Source of the DNA: Dactylosporangium siamense
GTDB taxonomy: Bacteria > Actinomycetota > Actinomycetes > Mycobacteriales > Micromonosporaceae
NCBI RefSeq assembly: GCF_016862795.1
Contig: NZ_BONQ01000024.1
Location: forward strand, 1 to 64,000
DNA: 64,000 bases
Direction: 5' to 3'
The notes beneath the pieces were generated by a model that was given only the letters and a program-made list of their open reading frames with translations, had not been told where the DNA came from and made no database searches. The position numbers and the translations under genes are program-made. Below, piece after piece: positions 1 through 9,674 of this stretch; position 1 is the first letter of the stretch; every line of letters starts with the position of its first letter.

Positions 1-2172
1 GGCACCGCGGCCGTGGACATCTCGGGGTGGCAGGTCAAGGACAACGACGACACCCACGTGTTCACGATCGCGGCCGGCACGACGATCGCCGCCGGCGGCT
101 ACCTGCCGGTCGACGTCGAGACCGCGTACGGGCTCGGTGGCGCCGACTCCGCCCGCCTGTTCGCGGCCGACGGCGTCCAGCTGCTCGACTCGTACACCTG
201 GACCGCCCACGCGGCGGTGACCTACGGGCGCTGCCCGGACGGCACGGGGCAGTTCGCCGCGACGACGGCGGCCACCAGGGGCGCGGCCAACGCGTGCGCC
301 GGCCAGACGCCCGCCACGGCGTGGCCGGGCGGCGCGGAGGTCACCACCGCCGACCAGCTCAACGTGTTCGGCGGCAACCTGAGCGGCCTGGCATACCAGG
401 GCGGCTCGACCCTCTGGGCGGTCAAGAACGGCCCCGGCACGCTGTACCGCCTGACCTGGGACGGCGCGGCCTGGACGCCGGCGACCACCACGGTCCTGCA
501 CTACGCCGACGGCACGGGCGACGTCGACGCCGAAGGCGTGGTCTGGCGGCCCGACGGCATCTACGTGTCGACCGAGCGCAACAACGCCGTGAGCGGCGTC
601 AGCCGGCCGACGATCGAGCGGTACGACGGCGTCAGCGGCACCGCGACCGCCGAGTGGAACCTCACCGCGGACCTGCCCGCCGTCGCCGCGAACAGTGGCC
701 TCGAGGCGATCACCTGGGTGCCGGACGCGTACCTCACCGCGCACGGGTTCGCCGACCAGCGGGGTGGCGCGTACGACCCGGCCGCGTACCCGGGTCACGG
801 CGACGGGCTGTTCCTCGTCGGCCTGGAGGCCAACGGCGCCGTGTACGCCTACGCCCTCACCCCGGGCGGCGGCTTCACCCGGGTCGCGACGTTCGCCAGC
901 GGGTTCCCGTCCGTGATGGACCTGGAGTTCGAGCCGGAGACCGGGCACCTGTGGGCGGTCTGCGACGACACCTGCAACGGCCGGGTCGCCACCCTCGACG
1001 TGACCGCCGGCACGTTCGCCGTCAGCGGCCTGTACGAACGCCCGGCCGGCATGCCGAACCTCAACAACGAGGGCTTCGCGATCGCGCCGCAGTCGGCGTG
1101 CGCCGCCGGTCGCAAGCCGGTGTTCTGGTCCGACGACAGCGGCACCGACGGGCACGCCCTGCGCGGCGGCACGATCGCCTGCACCGACCTCGACGCGGAC
1201 GACGACGGCATCCTCGACGAGGTCGACCCGGCACCCACCGACTCGGCCGCATTCGCCGCCGCCGCGGTCTCCGGCCGGATCACGGCCCGCGGGGACAGGG
1301 CGGTCGCGGTGTCCGCCGGCTCCGGCGGTGCGGTCCGTTTCGATGTTGGCGGCGGTACGGCGCCCGTCCAGCTCGCGGTCACCGGCAGCCTCGCCACGAT
1401 CACGCTCGGCGAAGGGTCGTACCTGATCACGGGTGCCGTCGGCGTGTCGACGCTCGCCGGTGACCCGGCGGTCGTGGCGGTGACCTTCCGCTCCGTGCCG
1501 GTCACGTTCGGCGTCCCGGCCGGTGGCTCCCTGGCGTTCACCGACACGCTGACCGGCATCCAGCACGCCGGCGCCGTCACGGTCCAGGCCGCCGGGCTGC
1601 TGTGCGGCGCCGTCGACACCGTGGTGGTCGGCACCACCGGCAACGACCGCCTCGCCGGCACCGCCGGCGGCGACCTGATCGTCGGCCGCGGCGGCAACGA
1701 CGTCGTCACCGGCGGGGGCGGCGCCGACTGCGTCGTGACCGGCCCGGGCAACGACGTGATCACCACCACGGGCGGCGACGACCGGATCGACGCCGGCGGC
1801 GGCAACAACGTCGTCGACGCGGGCGCCGGCACCAACACGATCACCGCGGCCTCCGGCAACGACGTGATCACCACCGGCGCCGGCGACGACCGGATCGAGG
1901 CCGGCGGCGGCAACAACGTCATCCGGGCCGGCGACGGCACCAACGTCGTCGTCACCGCGTCGGGCAACGACAGCATCACCACCGGTGCCGGCGACGACCG
2001 CGTCGACGCCGGGAACGGCAACAACACCGTCACCACCGGCGCCGGCAACGACGTGATCGGCACCGGCAGCGGCAACGACGCCGTCGACTGCGGCGCGGGC
2101 GCCGACACCGCCGCCGCGGGCCGCGGCAACAACACCAACACCGGTGGTCGCTGCGAGACCTTCGGCGTATAG
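1..2172 (+). CDS. Secreted lamin-tail / beta-propeller-like / RTX-repeat protein (5' partial)
   Basis: The reading frame is open from base 1, so the N-terminus (presumably with a signal peptide) lies outside the window. Three parts are visible. About the first 95 residues resemble a lamin-tail domain (DISGWQVKDND, then a SYTWT strand and a conserved cysteine). Residues ~110-390 look like the esterase-like/phytase-like beta-propeller family (LSGLAYQGGSTLWAVKN). An acidic Ca-binding stretch (DLDADDDGILDEVDPAP) follows, and the C-terminus (~540-710) is built of glycine-aspartate nonapeptides of the GGxGxDxxx type, which fold as a calcium-dependent beta-roll in RTX proteins. I infer an extracellular calcium-binding protein, possibly a phosphoesterase; no catalytic residues can be named with certainty. 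An intrinsic terminator follows the stop codon. Confidence 0.75.
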   Translation, partial: GTAAVDISGWQVKDNDDTHVFTIAAGTTIAAGGYLPVDVETAYGLGGADSARLFAADGVQLLDSYTWTAHAAVTYGRCPDGTGQFAATTAATRGAANACAGQTPATAWPGGAEVTTADQLNVFGGNLSGLAYQGGSTLWAVKNGPGTLYRLTWDGAAWTPATTTVLHYADGTGDVDAEGVVWRPDGIYVSTERNNAVSGVSRPTIERYDGVSGTATAEWNLTADLPAVAANSGLEAITWVPDAYLTAHGFADQRGGAYDPAAYPGHGDGLFLVGLEANGAVYAYALTPGGGFTRVATFASGFPSVMDLEFEPETGHLWAVCDDTCNGRVATLDVTAGTFAVSGLYERPAGMPNLNNEGFAIAPQSACAAGRKPVFWSDDSGTDGHALRGGTIACTDLDADDDGILDEVDPAPTDSAAFAAAAVSGRITARGDRAVAVSAGSGGAVRFDVGGGTAPVQLAVTGSLATITLGEGSYLITGAVGVSTLAGDPAVVAVTFRSVPVTFGVPAGGSLAFTDTLTGIQHAGAVTVQAAGLLCGAVDTVVVGTTGNDRLAGTAGGDLIVGRGGNDVVTGGGGADCVVTGPGNDVITTTGGDDRIDAGGGNNVVDAGAGTNTITAASGNDVITTGAGDDRIEAGGGNNVIRAGDGTNVVVTASGNDSITTGAGDDRVDAGNGNNTVTTGAGNDVIGTGSGNDAVDCGAGADTAAAGRGNNTNTGGRCETFGV
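1747..2070 (+). repeat. Three 108-bp higher-order RTX repeats
   Basis: Within the RTX part of the first gene, blocks of four nonapeptides (36 residues) repeat with a period of exactly 108 bp, starting at 1747, 1855 and 1963. Each block opens GND(V/S)ITT and continues GDDR(I/V)(D/E)AG. The third block diverges toward its end. This suggests growth by tandem duplication of a four-repeat unit. Confidence 0.8.
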
Positions 2173-2182
2173 CACCCGACCG

Positions 2183-2215
2183 GCGGGGGCCGGGGCGGTT
2201 TGCTCCGGCCCCCGC
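2183..2215 (+). terminator. Intrinsic terminator hairpin
   Basis: A perfect 11-bp inverted repeat (GCGGGGGCCGG / CCGGCCCCCGC) with an 11-nt loop lies 11 nt after the stop of the RTX protein. There is no U-tract, which is usual in high-GC actinobacteria. Confidence 0.75.
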
Positions 2216-2293
2216 GAAACTGAGATCCACTTGATCCGGGCAGGCGCGGTACGCTGGTCGTACACATGAATGCGACGCCTCTGGAGGCTGATC

Positions 2294-3112
2294 GTGCAGA
2301 GTTCGAACCCGGTGCTCAACCGCCTAGGACAGGCGGCGCGACAGGAGCGGTCGCAAGTGCAACCGCCGAGCTTCGGTGCGCCTCCCGGCTACGGGTATCC
2401 CCAGTCCGGCTACACGGCCCCGTCCGCCACCCGGGCGATGACCATCGACGACGTCGTGGTGCGCACCGTCGCCCTGCTCGGCGTCACCGGCATCTTCGGT
2501 GCCGGGGCCTGGGCGCTCCTGCCGGACACCGGTGGCGTCACCACCCTCGCGCTGTTCGGTTCGCTCATCGCGGGCCTGGTCCTGGGCCTGGTCATCTCGT
2601 TCGCGCAGGTGACCAACCCGGCCGTCATCATCCCCTACGCCGCCCTGCAGGGCGTGCTGCTCGGCGTGGTCAGCCGCTGGTACGAGCATGCCTACAGCGG
2701 CATCGTCATCCAGGCGGTCATCGGCACGTTCGGCATCTTCGCCATCATGGCGGTGCTCTACAAGCTGCAGATCCTGCGGGCCACGCCACGGTTCACGAAG
2801 ATGGTCATCGGCGCCCTCGTCGGCGTCGTGGTGCTGAGCCTGGCCAACTTCGTGTTCTACCTGTTCGGGCTCAACCTCGGCCTGCGTGACTACGGCACCG
2901 AGGGCAAGGTCGGCTGGCTGCCGATCGTGTTCAGCCTCGTGATCATCGTGGTCGCGGCGCTCACGTTCGTGCTCGACTTCGACGCCGTCGAGCAGGGCGT
3001 CCGGCAGGGGCTGCCGGAGAAGTACGCCTGGTACTGCTCGTTCGGCATCCTGGTCGGGCTGATCTTCCTGTACTGGGAGATCCTGCGCATGCTCAGCTAC
3101 CTGCGACGCTGA
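2294..3112 (+). CDS. Bax inhibitor-1/YccA family membrane protein
   Basis: This is a 272-residue protein of the actinobacterial Bax inhibitor-1 (YccA/TMBIM) family, integral membrane proteins implicated in ion/pH homeostasis. After a ~55-residue proline/glycine-rich cytoplasmic N-terminus come about seven hydrophobic segments (for example VVRTVALLGVTGIFGAGAWAL and VGWLPIVFSLVIIVVAALTF); the C-terminal stretch VLDFDAVEQGV and the final YWEILRMLSYLRR are typical of the family. I place the start at GTG 2294 because GGAGG lies 6 nt upstream and homologues begin with (M/V)QSSNPVLNRLG; ATGs at 2266/2270 are upstream alternatives. The stop overlaps the next ATG by one base, suggesting translational coupling. 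Confidence 0.9.
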   Translation: MQSSNPVLNRLGQAARQERSQVQPPSFGAPPGYGYPQSGYTAPSATRAMTIDDVVVRTVALLGVTGIFGAGAWALLPDTGGVTTLALFGSLIAGLVLGLVISFAQVTNPAVIIPYAALQGVLLGVVSRWYEHAYSGIVIQAVIGTFGIFAIMAVLYKLQILRATPRFTKMVIGALVGVVVLSLANFVFYLFGLNLGLRDYGTEGKVGWLPIVFSLVIIVVAALTFVLDFDAVEQGVRQGLPEKYAWYCSFGILVGLIFLYWEILRMLSYLRR

Positions 3113-3429
3113 TGCAGCCCGACGACCGCCTCACCGTGACGGTGGGCAGGCTGGTCGGGCAGGTCGGACACTGGACGCCGTCCCGATGGGCGGCGTCCGG
3201 TGCGTCCGGGGTCCCTCGCGCCGACACGGTGCACGACCTGGTGCAGTGGCTGGCGGACCGCTGCGCCGACGCGGAGGGCCGGGACCGCCGGCCGGTGCCC
3301 CGCCTCGACAACGACCTCGCCCTGCCGGACCAGCTGCGGGTGGTGGCGGCGGACCTGACCCGGTTCGGCGGCCCCGCCCTGGTGGACGAGGCCGCCGAGA
3401 AAGTGCGGGCCGTGCGCGGGCAGCTCTGA
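3112..3429 (+). CDS. Small hypothetical protein coupled to the BI-1 gene
   Basis: This 105-residue protein starts at an ATG that shares its first base with the last base of the upstream stop codon (TGATG), so it is probably translated with the Bax-inhibitor gene. It has no signal peptide or membrane segment. A conserved-looking core (RLDNDLALPDQLRVVAADL) is followed by a predicted helix ending in AAEKVRAVRGQL. I do not recognise a functional family. Its codon use matches the neighbours, which supports a real gene. Confidence 0.65.
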   Translation: MQPDDRLTVTVGRLVGQVGHWTPSRWAASGASGVPRADTVHDLVQWLADRCADAEGRDRRPVPRLDNDLALPDQLRVVAADLTRFGGPALVDEAAEKVRAVRGQL

Positions 3430-3495
3430 CGCCTGCGCTTCAGTGAGGCTGAGAGCACCCGCGCCCGGCTGCGGTCAATCTACGCTGTGGCGCAT

Positions 3496-4743
3496 CTACG
3501 ACAAGCGCTCGATGACCATGGCCATGCCCTGGCCGCCGCCGACGCACATGGTCTCCAGGCCGATCGACTTGTCGTGCCAGCTCAGCGAGTTGATCAGGGT
3601 GCCGGTGATGCGGGCGCCGGTCATGCCGAACGGGTGACCGACCGCGATCGCGCCGCCGTTGACGTTGAGCTTCTCGATCGGGATGCCCAGCTGCCGGTAG
3701 GACGGGATGACCTGCGCGGCGAACGCCTCGTTGATCTCGACCAGGTCGACGTCGTCGATGCTCATCCCGGCCCGCTTGAGCGCGCTGCGGGACGCCTCGA
3801 CCGGGCCGATGCCCATGATCTCCGGCGACATGGCGGTGACGCCGGTCGACAGGATCCGGGCCAGGGGCGTGATGCCCAGCTCGCGGGCCTTGACGTCGCT
3901 CATGATGACGACCGCGGCGGCGCCGTCGTTGAGCGGGCAGCAGTTGCCGGCGGTGACCCGGCCGTCGGGACGGAAGACCGGCTTGAGCCCGGCCACCGCC
4001 TCCAGCGTCACCCCGGCGCGCGGGCCGTCGTCGGTGCTCACCACGGTGCCGTCGGGCGTCGTCACCGGCGTGATCTCGCGGGCCCAGAAGCCGCTGCCGA
4101 TCGCGGCCTCGGCCAGGTTCTGCGACCGGACGCCGAACTCGTCCATGTCCGCGCGGGTGACGCCCTCGATCTCGGCGAGGTTCTCGGCGGTCTGGCCCAT
4201 CGCCACGTAGATGTCGGGCAGCGCGCCGTCCTCGCGGGGGTCGTGCCACTGCTCGCCCCCGCCTTCGGCGCGCTTGGTGGTGCGCGCGTACGCGTCCGCG
4301 AACGCCGGGTTCTGCCACGGGCCGCCGACGGCCGCCTGCGCCTCGGCCGGCAGCCCGTCGGAGTTGCCCCGCGCGTAGCGGGACACGCATTCGACGCCGG
4401 CGGAGATGAACACGTCGCCCTCGCCGGCCTTGATCGCGTGGAACGCCATCCGGGTGGTCTGCAGCGACGAGGCGCAGTAGCGGGTGGTGGTGGCGCCCGG
4501 CAGGTGGTCGAACCCGAGCAGGGTGCTGACCACGCGGGCCATGTTGAAGCCCTGCTCGCCGCCGGGCAGGCCACAACCGAGGTAGAGGTCTTCGATGTCC
4601 CGCGGGTCGAGCTCGGGGACCTTGGCGAGCGCGGCGCGGACGATGGTCGCGGCGAGGTCGTCGGGGCGGAGGTCGCGCAGAGATCCCTTGGCCGCACGGC
4701 CGATCGGGGACCGGGCGGTGGCGACAATGACAGCTTCCGGCAT
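3496..4743 (-). CDS. Acetyl-CoA acetyltransferase (thiolase)
   Basis: The 415-residue product is a thiolase, which condenses two acyl-CoAs or cleaves 3-ketoacyl-CoA with CoA, in beta-oxidation or steroid/fatty-acid side-chain degradation. The nucleophilic cysteine is C90 in RYCASSLQT, the catalytic histidine is H370 in GHPFGMTGAR, and the second active-site cysteine is C400 in CVGGGQG. Length is normal (about 400). The ATG start begins MPEAVIVATARSPIGRA, the usual thiolase N-terminus. The acid-rich loop with two NEAF/GGG motifs is intact. Actinobacterial genomes carry many such fadA paralogues, so the exact substrate cannot be set from sequence alone. The gene stands alone here, convergent with the preceding small protein gene. 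Confidence 0.93.
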   Translation of the reverse strand: MPEAVIVATARSPIGRAAKGSLRDLRPDDLAATIVRAALAKVPELDPRDIEDLYLGCGLPGGEQGFNMARVVSTLLGFDHLPGATTTRYCASSLQTTRMAFHAIKAGEGDVFISAGVECVSRYARGNSDGLPAEAQAAVGGPWQNPAFADAYARTTKRAEGGGEQWHDPREDGALPDIYVAMGQTAENLAEIEGVTRADMDEFGVRSQNLAEAAIGSGFWAREITPVTTPDGTVVSTDDGPRAGVTLEAVAGLKPVFRPDGRVTAGNCCPLNDGAAAVVIMSDVKARELGITPLARILSTGVTAMSPEIMGIGPVEASRSALKRAGMSIDDVDLVEINEAFAAQVIPSYRQLGIPIEKLNVNGGAIAVGHPFGMTGARITGTLINSLSWHDKSIGLETMCVGGGQGMAMVIERLS

Positions 4744-4828
4744 GTCACTGACGCTACTGCAGGGTAACGAAGCCCGGCGAGCGGCTGTGAGAAATCTGCA
4801 GATTCAGTGCATCATCCGTGCATCTTTC

Positions 4829-5614
4829 TCAGTGCAGGAAGCCGCGGACCGCGGCGGCCTCCTCGACGGCGGGCAGCAGCGCGTGCGCCCACACCCGGTA
4901 GCCGTCGGCGGACGGGTGGAACCCGTCGTGGCACAGCGTGCCCGCGTCGGCCCGGAACACCGCACCGGTCCGTGCGGCCAGGTCCACGACGACCGCGCCG
5001 GCCGCCGCGGCGGCGATGGCCTGTTGCCGGGCCACGCTCCGGCTGCGCCAGCCGAGCAGCTGCCGCAGCGGCGGCGCGAACGCCCGCAGCGCGCCGAAGT
5101 CGGGGCAGGTGCCGACGACGACCGGGATGCCGGCGTCACGCAGCCGCCGGCAGGCGGACCCGAGATACTCCGCGGCGTCGGAGCCGCGGCCGAGGTGCGT
5201 CACGTCGTTGGTGCCGACCAGGATGACCGCCACGTCCGGCGCCGGCCCGACCAGCGCCCGCGCCACCTGGGTGGCGAGGTCGGCGGAGCGGGAGCCGGCC
5301 ACGGCCACGCTGGACAGCTCGACCCGGCGGCCGGCGGTGCCCTCGGCGAGGAGCGCGGCCAGCTGCCCGCCGACGGTGTCGGCGACCCGGTCGACGCCGA
5401 CGCCGAGCGCGGTGGCGTCGCCGAGCAGGACCAGCCGCATCGGCGGCTTCCCGACCGCGCCCACCGAGGAGCGCATCGCCAGCCGCATGTCGGGCTTGGC
5501 GTAGGACCTCGCACGGGCGGCCATCGCCTGGGCCGCGAGGACCGCGGCGCCGCCGACCGTGCCGGCGATCACGGTGACCGTGGCCATCCGTGCCAGCCGC
5601 TTGATCGTGATCAT
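4829..5614 (-). CDS. SGNH/GDSL hydrolase-fold protein lacking the nucleophile serine
   Basis: This 261-residue protein has an N-terminal hydrophobic anchor (~10-33) followed by an SGNH hydrolase domain. Block III is intact (GTND, N136) and so is block V (D230, H233 in DGFHPSADGY). In block I, however, the family GDS is GDA: residues 65-67 read GDATALG, and the alanine codon at 5414-5416 is unambiguous. The catalytic serine is therefore missing and the protein is probably not an esterase. Its ATG overlaps the stop of the upstream paralogue (ATGA), which keeps GDS. An active enzyme with a regulatory or binding partner is plausible; catalysis by another residue is not excluded. Confidence 0.88.
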   Translation of the reverse strand: MITIKRLARMATVTVIAGTVGGAAVLAAQAMAARARSYAKPDMRLAMRSSVGAVGKPPMRLVLLGDATALGVGVDRVADTVGGQLAALLAEGTAGRRVELSSVAVAGSRSADLATQVARALVGPAPDVAVILVGTNDVTHLGRGSDAAEYLGSACRRLRDAGIPVVVGTCPDFGALRAFAPPLRQLLGWRSRSVARQQAIAAAAAGAVVVDLAARTGAVFRADAGTLCHDGFHPSADGYRVWAHALLPAVEEAAAVRGFLH

Positions 5615-6657
5615 GTCGACTCCTGGGGGTAGCGGTCCTCAGTCTGGGAGGGCTCGCGGGCCGCCTGTTGCGGCAGCCGGTGCCAGACCCGGTGGCGCAG
5701 CTGCGCCCAGCGGCCCGCCGGGCCGCGCTCGCTGCCGGCCACCTGCGCGGCGCTGACCTCGGTGCCGGGGCGCTGTGCCGCCTCCGCCGCGGCGCGCGGC
5801 AGGGACCGCACGCCCTCGCCGGCCCGCAGCGAGGCGGTCAGCGGCGCCGCCACGTCGGGCTCGGTCAGCGACGCGACCACCGTCGGCAGCACCGCCTGCG
5901 CCGCCGCCAGGTAGCCGGCGCCGGACGGGTGGAACCGGTCGAAGCTGAACATGCGGTCCGGCTCGGCGTAGAACAGCTCGCCGAGCAGGTCGCCCAGCGA
6001 CACGGTCCGCCCGCCCGCCTCGACCACCGCGATCGTCTGCGCCGTCGCCATCTGCCGGCTCCAGTGCCGGGCCAGCCAGCGCAGCGGCGGCTGGATCGGC
6101 CGGATCGTGCCCAGGTCGGGGCAGGTGCCGACGACGACCTGGATGCCCGCGGTCCGCAGCCGGCGCACCGCGTCGACCTGGTGCCGCACCGCGAGGGGCA
6201 CGCTGACGCGATGCGTGACGTCGTTGCCGCCGATGCAGATCACCGCGACGTCGGGCCGGTGTCGGAGCGCCACGTCCACCTGCGGCGACAGTCCGCGCGA
6301 CTCACAGCCGACGACCGCGAGGCAGCGCATCCACACCGGACGCCGCTGCTGCTGCGCGAGGCCGGCCGCGACCGCCGCGGCGAAGGTCTCGCTGGGCAGC
6401 TCCGCGCCATACCCGGCGGCGGAGGAGTCGCCGAGCACGACCAGGCGGATCGGCTCACCGTCGAAGTGTGCGCCATACGTACCGTCGGCGCGCGGGGGAG
6501 GGCTCACGACCTGGGGGATGACCCGCCGGGCCAGCAGTGCCTGCCCGATGACCACGCCGTAGAACAGCGCGCTCGCGCCCGCGATCCCACCGCCACCGAC
6601 CGCGGCCGCCGTGGCGATCCGCCGCACCTGTTCCGACCGAAGCTTCAACGCCCCCAC
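5611..6657 (-). CDS. SGNH/GDSL-type esterase, membrane-anchored
   Basis: The 348-residue product starts at GTG 6657 with a purine-rich GGGAAGGG upstream. A hydrophobic segment at ~15-45 would anchor it outside the membrane. The SGNH blocks are all present: GDS with serine 78 (VVLGDSSAAGYG), the GGND motif (ICIGGNDVTH), and D-x-x-H in DRFHPSGAGY. This supports a lipase/esterase acting on an unknown ester. A proline/glutamate/arginine-rich C-terminal tail of about 80 residues lies beyond the fold. It is the first gene of a two-gene operon with a 4-nt ATGA overlap to its nucleophile-less paralogue. Confidence 0.88.
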   Translation of the reverse strand: MGALKLRSEQVRRIATAAAVGGGGIAGASALFYGVVIGQALLARRVIPQVVSPPPRADGTYGAHFDGEPIRLVVLGDSSAAGYGAELPSETFAAAVAAGLAQQQRRPVWMRCLAVVGCESRGLSPQVDVALRHRPDVAVICIGGNDVTHRVSVPLAVRHQVDAVRRLRTAGIQVVVGTCPDLGTIRPIQPPLRWLARHWSRQMATAQTIAVVEAGGRTVSLGDLLGELFYAEPDRMFSFDRFHPSGAGYLAAAQAVLPTVVASLTEPDVAAPLTASLRAGEGVRSLPRAAAEAAQRPGTEVSAAQVAGSERGPAGRWAQLRHRVWHRLPQQAAREPSQTEDRYPQEST

Positions 6658-6942
6658 TGCCCTTCCCGCCTCCCGCCATCCGCGCGACCTCCGAGGCTAA
6701 CCCCCACTCCGCAAGTATCCGCCACGCTGAAGTAAAGATCCCGATCGTCCTCATCCCGACCGATCGGGGCCCTCACCGGCCCGGATCTTCGCCGCACGGC
6801 CATCGTCCCAGGCGAGTGGTCACTTTCGGTTGCCCGGCGGTGGCGGCCGACCAAACCTCCGCGCTCCACGCGTCATTTCTACCGCGCGCTGTTGTGGCCC
6901 GGCACCGTTACATTCATAGCCAGACGAGAGAGGGCGGCGATC

Positions 6943-7293
6943 ATGGCGGACAGCACGCTGCGACGGCGGATGGCGTGGACGGCGCTGCTGAGGGTGTTCA
7001 AGCCCGGCACGCCCGGGCTCGGCAAGCGGCTCGGTGCCATCCCGCGGATGATCAAGGCCACGCTGAAGGGCGAATACGACGGCGGCACCCGCCTGGCGCT
7101 GCTGGCCGCCTCGGCCGTCTACATCATCTCCCCGATCGACGCCGTGCCGGAGCTGTTCCTGCTGATCCTCGGCGTCGTCGACGACCTCGCCATGGCGACC
7201 TACTTCGCCGGCGCGCTGCTGGACGAGACGGAGCGCTTCCTGGAGTGGGAGAAGCAGCGCGACAACGTGATTCCCGGGCACGTCGTCAAGTAG
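6943..7293 (+). CDS. YkvA-like DUF1232 membrane protein
   Basis: The 116-residue product carries the DUF1232 core: a hydrophobic segment (LALLAASAVYIISPIDAVPEL) containing the family's hallmark Y-x-x-SP(I/L)D(A/L)IP pattern, followed by a second segment around ILGVVDDLAMATYFAGALL. Such proteins are small integral membrane proteins of unknown role. I chose ATG 6943 because GAGAGGG lies 10 nt upstream; an upstream in-frame GTG-type start at 6892 would add 17 unconserved residues. The gene lies just ahead of the cystathionine beta-synthase gene but that gene has its own promoter. Confidence 0.82.
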   Translation: MADSTLRRRMAWTALLRVFKPGTPGLGKRLGAIPRMIKATLKGEYDGGTRLALLAASAVYIISPIDAVPELFLLILGVVDDLAMATYFAGALLDETERFLEWEKQRDNVIPGHVVK

Positions 7294-7306
7294 CCGATTC
7301 CGGCGC

Positions 7307-7312
7307 TATACG
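7307..7312 (+). promoter_or_regulatory. Candidate -10 box for a leaderless cbs transcript
   Basis: TATACG lies 8 nt before the GTG start of the cystathionine beta-synthase gene, and there is no ribosome-binding sequence. This spacing fits the leaderless mRNAs common in actinobacteria. Confidence 0.5.
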
Positions 7313-7320
7313 CTGGCCGC

Positions 7321-8685
<1,365 letters not shown>

Positions 8686-8696
8686 GCTTCCACCAA

Positions 8697-8725
8697 GCCG
8701 GAACCCCTACGACAGGGGTTCCGGC
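8697..8725. terminator. Bidirectional terminator between cbs and the protease gene
   Basis: A perfect 12-bp stem (GCCGGAACCCCT / AGGGGTTCCGGC) with a 5-nt loop separates two convergent genes. It includes the stop codon of the minus-strand protease gene. Confidence 0.8.
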
Positions 8726-9636
8726 ACGGCCACCACGTCCACCAGCGCGGCCTTGCGCAGGACGGTGATCTGCAGGCGCTGCCCGATGGCCGGGCCGAGC
8801 ATGAGCCGCTGCACGTCCTGGACCCCCAGGATCGGCCGGCCGCCGGCGGACAGCATCACGTCGCCCACGTAGAGGCCGGCCTGGCCCGCGGGGCTGCCCG
8901 GCACCACCTCGACCAGCCGCAGGCCCTTGCGCTGGCCGACCCGGTCCGCGACGGGCTGGGCGAGCGCCACCGGGGTGCCGGCGACACCGAGCCAGGCACG
9001 GCGGACCTTCCCGGTCGACATCAGCTCCGACATGATCAGGCGGGTCGTGCTGTTGATCGGCACGGCGAGGCCGAGCCCGATGCCGGCGACGGCGGTGTTG
9101 ATGCCGACGACCTTGCCGGTCGAGTCGGCGAGGGCGCCGCCGGAGTTGCCGGGGTTGAGCGCGGCGTCGGTCTGCACCACGTCGTCGATGAGCCGGACGT
9201 GCCGCCCGTCGCGGACCGGCAGCGACCGGCCGAGGGCGCTGACGACGCCGGCGGTGACCGAGCCGGCCAGGCCGAGCGGGTTGCCGACGGCCACGACGAG
9301 CTGACCGATGCGCAGGTCGTCGGCGTTGCCGAGGGTCGCCGGCGGCACCCCGGTCTCGTGGATGCGCAGCACCGCCAGGTCGGCGAGGGGATCGGCGCCG
9401 ACGACGTCGAAGCGGCTGGACGTGCCGTTGGTGAACTCGGCGACGCCGCCGTCCGCGCCCGCCACGACGTGGGCGCTGGTCAGCACGAAGCCGTCCGGGG
9501 TGTAGACGACGGCCGAGCCGGCGCCCTCGCCGCGGTGGCTGCGCACGGTCAGGCTGGCGACGCTGGGCAGCACGGCCGCCGCCACGCTGGTGACGACCCG
9601 GCTGTACGCGTCGAGCGCGTCGGTTTCGGGTTCCAT
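8707..9636 (-). CDS. HtrA/DegP-like trypsin-family serine protease with PDZ domain
   Basis: The 309-residue product has a chymotrypsin-fold protease domain with the triad His in TSAHVVAG, Asp in DPLADLAVLRI and Ser in NPGNSGGAL, followed by a PDZ domain (~215-305; GSPAGQAGLYVGDVML). HtrA proteases degrade or refold damaged envelope proteins. Unusually, the ATG start (MEPETDALDAYSRVV) is followed by no signal peptide or transmembrane anchor, so it may act in the cytoplasm, or the start may lie upstream. It ends inside a shared terminator hairpin and is followed upstream by an aminotransferase gene on the same strand (38-bp gap). Confidence 0.87.
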   Translation of the reverse strand: MEPETDALDAYSRVVTSVAAAVLPSVASLTVRSHRGEGAGSAVVYTPDGFVLTSAHVVAGADGGVAEFTNGTSSRFDVVGADPLADLAVLRIHETGVPPATLGNADDLRIGQLVVAVGNPLGLAGSVTAGVVSALGRSLPVRDGRHVRLIDDVVQTDAALNPGNSGGALADSTGKVVGINTAVAGIGLGLAVPINSTTRLIMSELMSTGKVRRAWLGVAGTPVALAQPVADRVGQRKGLRLVEVVPGSPAGQAGLYVGDVMLSAGGRPILGVQDVQRLMLGPAIGQRLQITVLRKAALVDVVAVPEPLS

Positions 9637-9674
9637 GTCGCTGGCAACACCGCGCCCGCGACATCCATACCCGG

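Noticed and set aside
1747-2070. Regularly spaced repeats that might be taken as CRISPR
   Set aside because: They are in-frame protein repeats of an RTX domain, without unique spacers or cas genes.
849-2267. A 472-residue minus-strand frame opposite the RTX gene
   Set aside because: It is proline/serine/threonine-rich and antisense to the repeats; long antisense frames are expected in very GC-rich DNA.
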